From assembly GCA_022376515.1 (NCBI GenBank), contig WTXI01000003.1:1550001-1614000 (forward strand): a stretch of 64,000 bases of DNA. Direction: 5' to 3'. Position 1 is the stretch's first letter; every line of letters begins with the position of its first letter. The position numbers and the translations under genes were made by a program. This stretch comes from Lactifluus volemus (taxonomy: Eukaryota > Basidiomycota > Agaricomycetes > Russulales > Russulaceae). Shown here piece after piece: positions 60,479-64,000 of this stretch. The notes beneath the pieces are model-generated. The model was not told the origin of the DNA. It saw only the letters and a program-made list of their open reading frames with translations, and ran no database searches.

Positions 60479-61983
60479 TTACGCCCCACCGTGGGGCCCA
60501 AATAAAAATCTAACCGTACCCTCGTTCCTTCCAATAGCATCTGCACCGTCTGGAAAATCGTGGTACGCATCGCCTAAAACCGGCGTCCGGCTTCGGGGTC
60601 GGTGTTCATTCTCGCGCATGGCGATTTTAAGCCGCATGAGCTGATCCAGGGTATATGACACTGGCGCAGAGACCTGCAGCGCGGCTCGCGAACCGTGGGG
60701 CGATGGGGATGAGGGTGTATTTGGTGTTGTATTGGCAGATGGGTTTTGTGTCTGTGATATCAAAAGATCGAGGAGCGCATGGGAGATGGCTAATTATTGA
60801 TGATACAAGGAATGTCATTGAGCAAAAAAGAGACCTAAAAAATGAGTTCCAAACTTCACCTTCAAGATCATCAACTTGCGCTTGAATTTATTCTCCCAGG
60901 GCCCATAGTCCCCCAAGATAGCCGCAATCTCATGGTCACTGCGACATTCAGGGGAAGTCCGCGTCTCGCTCTGCTCAAATGTTGACAAAAGAGCTGCGAG
61001 ATAAAGGCAGGCTATGGAGACTACATGCGGGGGGTATTGCAGCGCTACCAACGTTCTCTGGCTGCGTAGGACGTTCAGTGAGGGAGCGAAGGCGGCAGAG
61101 TAATGGGACCCCACCTGTCGATAGTCAGGCGCCATGCAAGCTTTGTTAACTTTTTTGATGCTGCGGTCATGAGTTGCCGTCAAAAAACAAGATTTCACAA
61201 CGAGAGCGAGTTCGGACCTTTGAGCTCCCTGCCGACCTTGATCACGTATGGGAATGGCATGCGGGAAGTAAAGTTGAAACAAATGAGTTCGACGATCAGC
61301 CGTTCGACGGCCAGCAGTCGTTGTCTGTCCTGCTCAAGAACCTGCCTCGGACTCGATGATCACTACGGTGGGTCAGGCTGGAAGGTTGCATCTCGACGCA
61401 CCGCTGGATCCATGTCGATCTCCCCAACGATCGACTTTGACTTTGCTGCTTGTTCCGGGAAACGAACGGCATAGGAGGCCATCAGAATTTCCCGAGGTTT
61501 CTTCAGAGTGTCGTGCATTTTCGAGGATACGTAGAGGGCGGCGAGCGTCACATCCTGCACGGGGAATAAACAACAACAAGATGTCAAAAGTAGTTCCGAA
61601 ACACACGGCATACGAGGGAGTTCATAAACACACTTGGTAACCGAAATCCTTGCGGGGGAAGAAGAGGTGGAACCTGTGGTACAAGTTTTGCGCCGTTGCG
61701 ATCGTCTTGCGCGGGCTAATCCGACGGTGTGTGTTTCGTTTATTCCGTCGTCGTCGCAGAGAAAAAAAAGTAAAAGTAAAACTCACAAACCGATTTTGGC
61801 GCCGACTGATTCGGCGAAACCACAGGCTTGTTGTCTAGCTTTCTCCTCTTGAGATGTGGACAGCTTTCCGCGTTGTTTTTCAGAGAGTCTTACGACGTCA
61901 TACGGGGTGAAGTATGGACGATGATGCTGGGTGTATGTCGATGGTTGAGTGACAGGACCGGGGTAGAACGCGTCCATTGCCAT
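60479..61983 (-). CDS. Cyclin of the P-TEFb/Ctk2-cyclin K type
   Basis: The regulatory subunit of a transcription-elongation kinase (Cdk9/Ctk1-type), nuclear. The start MAMDAFYPGPVTQP leads to FTPYDVVRLSEKQRGKLSTS and QQACGFAESVGAKIGL. After a 5' intron comes the cyclin box: TIATAQNLYHRFHLFFPRKD, then an intron to DVTLAALYVSSKMHDTLKKP and REILMASYAVRFPE. VLEQDRQRLLAVERLIVELI and FTSRMPFPYVIKVGRELK continue the box. The second half has YPPHVVSIACLYLAALLS, then AAILGDYGPWENKF. The last exon (TQNPSANTTPNTPSSPSPHG) includes YTLDQLMRLKIAMRENE and ends FLFGPHGGA. The second cyclin-fold exon around 61100-61250 needs frame corrections. Choice between cyclin K, cyclin T and Ctk2 is not possible by eye. 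Confidence 0.75.
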
Positions 61984-62014
61984 GGTTGATTGAAAAGAGT
62001 TTACATGTGAGGTC
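61984..62014. promoter_or_regulatory. Ultra-short divergent interval, cyclin / HOS3
   Basis: Only 31 bases separate the ATG of the cyclin gene (61981-61983, minus) from the ATG of HOS3 (62015, plus). This is too short for two separate leaders, so the transcripts must overlap at their 5' ends or have extremely short leaders. Confidence 0.6.
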
Positions 62015-64000
62015 ATGGCCAGCGCCCTCATGGATACCCTTGCCACTACATTGCCAACCGTATCCACACGTACTAATCCAACCACGACCGTCTTTCTTCA
62101 AGATACTTGCCTCCAACACAAGTATATCAGAACTAGGGACTCGTCCCACATCGTCGAACGCCCAGAACGGCTGCGAGCCGTGAAGATTGGGCTCTGCGCT
62201 GCTATCGCTCGTTCGAAGAGTCTATTCCTCCCCAACCTTTGGCGGCTCGGATGATGACGCGCTAATCGAGGCCATTGAGAATCTGCGGCTCGAACAAAAC
62301 CCAACAGCGTTTCACCTGCCAAAGGGACATCCTATAAAAGTAGTGCAGAGCTCCGCCAAGGTCGACATGCTCAATCATCCTCCTGTCAAGTTCATACACG
62401 GCGACGTTGATGGAGACGTATATCTCGAAAAGCTCGTCGATTGGGCGCTCCACAGCGTGGAGAAGATCACGAATGGCCAGTCTGAAATCCCAAGCGAACT
62501 TAATCAGGGTGACTTGTACAGTAATACCAATTCTGACCTTGCTCAATGCCACGCGGCTCATCTAATTGACAGTGTGTCCAACGTCGTTGGATGCGATTCA
62601 AGGAGCTCTGGGCACCGTGTGCGAAGCGGTTGATGCCGTTATGGCTCTCCTGCCTCTGGGTCTGATCTTCCAAGGACTGCCTTCGTCGCTATTCGGCCTC
62701 CTGGCCATCACTGCGGGGAAGACTCGCCCCATGGTTTCTGTTTCGTCAACAACGTCGCCGTTGGGGCTGCACATGGTAAACAGGGAATCTTGTGAGGTGT
62801 TATGGTCTGAAACCTCCACTTCAGCACATTTAAATCACGGGGTCAAACGCGCTGTCATTCTTGACATAGATCTTCATCATGGTACGTATGCACGCTGTCA
62901 CCCTATGTGCCTTAAGGACATGGTCAACAGGCAATGGAACGCAGTCGGTAGTCTGGCAAATCAATGAAGAAGCATACCGGGCTAGATTAGAGGCCGAAGC
63001 GCGGGCCCCGTTTGAGCCTGGTCTTCAGGTGTATTATGGCTCTGTGCATGACATCCTTTCATTCCCATGCGAGGTAATGCCCTCAGTACACGTTTTCGAC
63101 AGTGGTAATTGATGGTTGTGCAGGATGGCAAGCCACACATGGTTCAAGCGGCATCTGTTTCTATCCATGGTCCTCACGGCCAGTACATAGAGAACGTCCA
63201 TCTCGAGCCGTTCGAGTCAGAAGAGCAGTTCTGGAATTTACATTATCGCGGAGCTTATAGCAAGCTTCTCTGCAAGGCGGAAGACTTTGTCAAGATGACC
63301 GGTGGCTCATCAGACGATACGATTGTGTTCATCAGGCATGATGTTTTGGCTTGTTGTCGCGCCCTGCACTGACGTTCAAGTGGCTCAGCGCTGGATTTGA
63401 TGCCTCCGAACACGAAACTCCGTCGATGTCTCGCCACAATCGCAAGGTTCCGACCTCTTTCTTCCATCGTTTTACGAAGGATGCTTGTGAATTTGCCAAC
63501 AAGTGGGCTAATGGTCGGATCGTGAGCGTCCTCGAGGGTGGCTACAGTGACAAAGCGCTGCTCAGCGGAACCCTGGCTCACCTCACCGGTCTGGTAGATG
63601 CGGGGACCGCTACTGCGAAAGAAGACAACTCGAAGGAGACTTGGTGGTCCTCAGAGAATGTCCAAAGGGTGAATTTTTTTTCTCGGGTGTTTGACCTGAC
63701 TTCCGCTGCTGACTACTACTTTTCGTTCGCGATGACTTGAACCAGCTAGAGAAACTGGTCAAGAAACAACGCCGTGGGGCACCACCGTCCTCGCTTGGTA
63801 GCGCAGACGCCCCACCGTGCCAGTGGTTCGACCGCACCGCGGCCCTGCTAGCCGCACTCGATCCGGCGCCGCGCAGCAGCGCCGAGCCGTCGTCGAGCCG
63901 CAGCGGCTTCGTCCCGCCCACGATGATGACCTTGCGAGCGCGCAAGACACCGTCATCGGCCAGCCCGACGATGTCGCCGGACAGAACGAAAACAGATCAG
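62015..64000 (+). CDS. HOS3: Histone deacetylase, Hos3-like (truncated by window end)
   Basis: A class II-like Zn-dependent deacetylase; yeast Hos3 acts on histones at specific loci. The start MASALMDTLATTLPTVSTRT leads to VFLQDTCLQHKYIRTRDSSH and IVERPERLRAVKIGL, the conserved Hos3 N-terminus. Then come ALIEAIENLRLEQNPTAFHL and YLEKLVDWALHSVEKI. The catalytic core is RPPGHHCGEDSPHGFCFVNN followed by VAVGAAH (62697-62772), then VILDIDLHHG joined across an intron to NGTQSVVWQINEEAYRA, supplying the Zn-binding Asp/His. FWNLHYRGAYSKLLCKAEDF, SAGFDASEHE and IVSVLEGGYSDKALLSGTLA complete the domain. The C-terminal part (LEKLVKKQRRGAPP) runs off the window. A one-base correction just before RPPGHH is needed. 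Start-to-start distance to the cyclin gene is 31 bases. Confidence 0.85.

Overview
The window is fungal and most likely from an agaricomycete basidiomycete; Rhizoctonia-like is my inference and not a database match. The support is dense genes with many 50-60 nt GT-AG introns, an Mcm1/SRF-type MADS factor, a Hos3-type deacetylase, Tma23, a Cdc25-like RasGEF with SH3, a wax-synthase-like MBOAT protein, a NiCoT nickel/cobalt permease and NACHT-WD40 (NLR-like) proteins. I saw no rRNA, tRNA, CRISPR array or intact transposon.

Layout. 0-6 kb is gene-poor: a dienelactone hydrolase gene, then a decayed ABM-like gene on the minus strand and anonymous sequence. 6-29 kb is a segmental duplication with three copies of one C2-NACHT-WD40 gene. 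Copy 1 (5999-11262, +) faces copies 2 (16569-21778, -) and 3 (23170-28394, -), which are tandem direct units of about 6.6 kb each. Two housekeeping genes, p34/AAGAB-like and CDC37, sit convergently between the inverted copies. An apparently usable ABM-like gene (29560-30386, +) lies just outside copy 3, and its pseudogene (2551-3364, -) lies outside copy 1. The whole cluster is therefore roughly mirror-symmetric.

30-64 kb is compact, ordinary chromosome: a methyltransferase, mcm1 (-), a zf-C3H1/Red1-like protein (-), TMA23 (+), a vWA protein (-), Miro/GEM1 (-), an F-box/WD protein (+), a RasGEF (-), a NiCoT transporter (+), a wax-synthase-like MBOAT (+), a P-TEFb-type cyclin (-) and a HOS3 deacetylase (+, cut by the window end). 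Several pairs are divergent from very short intergenic DNA; cyclin and HOS3 have only 31 bp between start codons.

The NLR copies are the accessory part. The expected chain is C2-like N-terminus, helical STAND-type linker, NACHT ATPase, then about 14 near-identical 43-residue WD40 repeats, the architecture of fungal non-self recognition proteins. Repeat similarity within and between copies suggests ongoing conversion.

Quality warning. Many genes, including conserved single-copy ones (CDC37, p34, mcm1, HOS3), need one-base corrections, often in homopolymers. Some frame breaks in the NLRs and elsewhere may therefore be sequence errors and not decay. Exon borders were read by eye; gene spans run from start to stop codon including introns.
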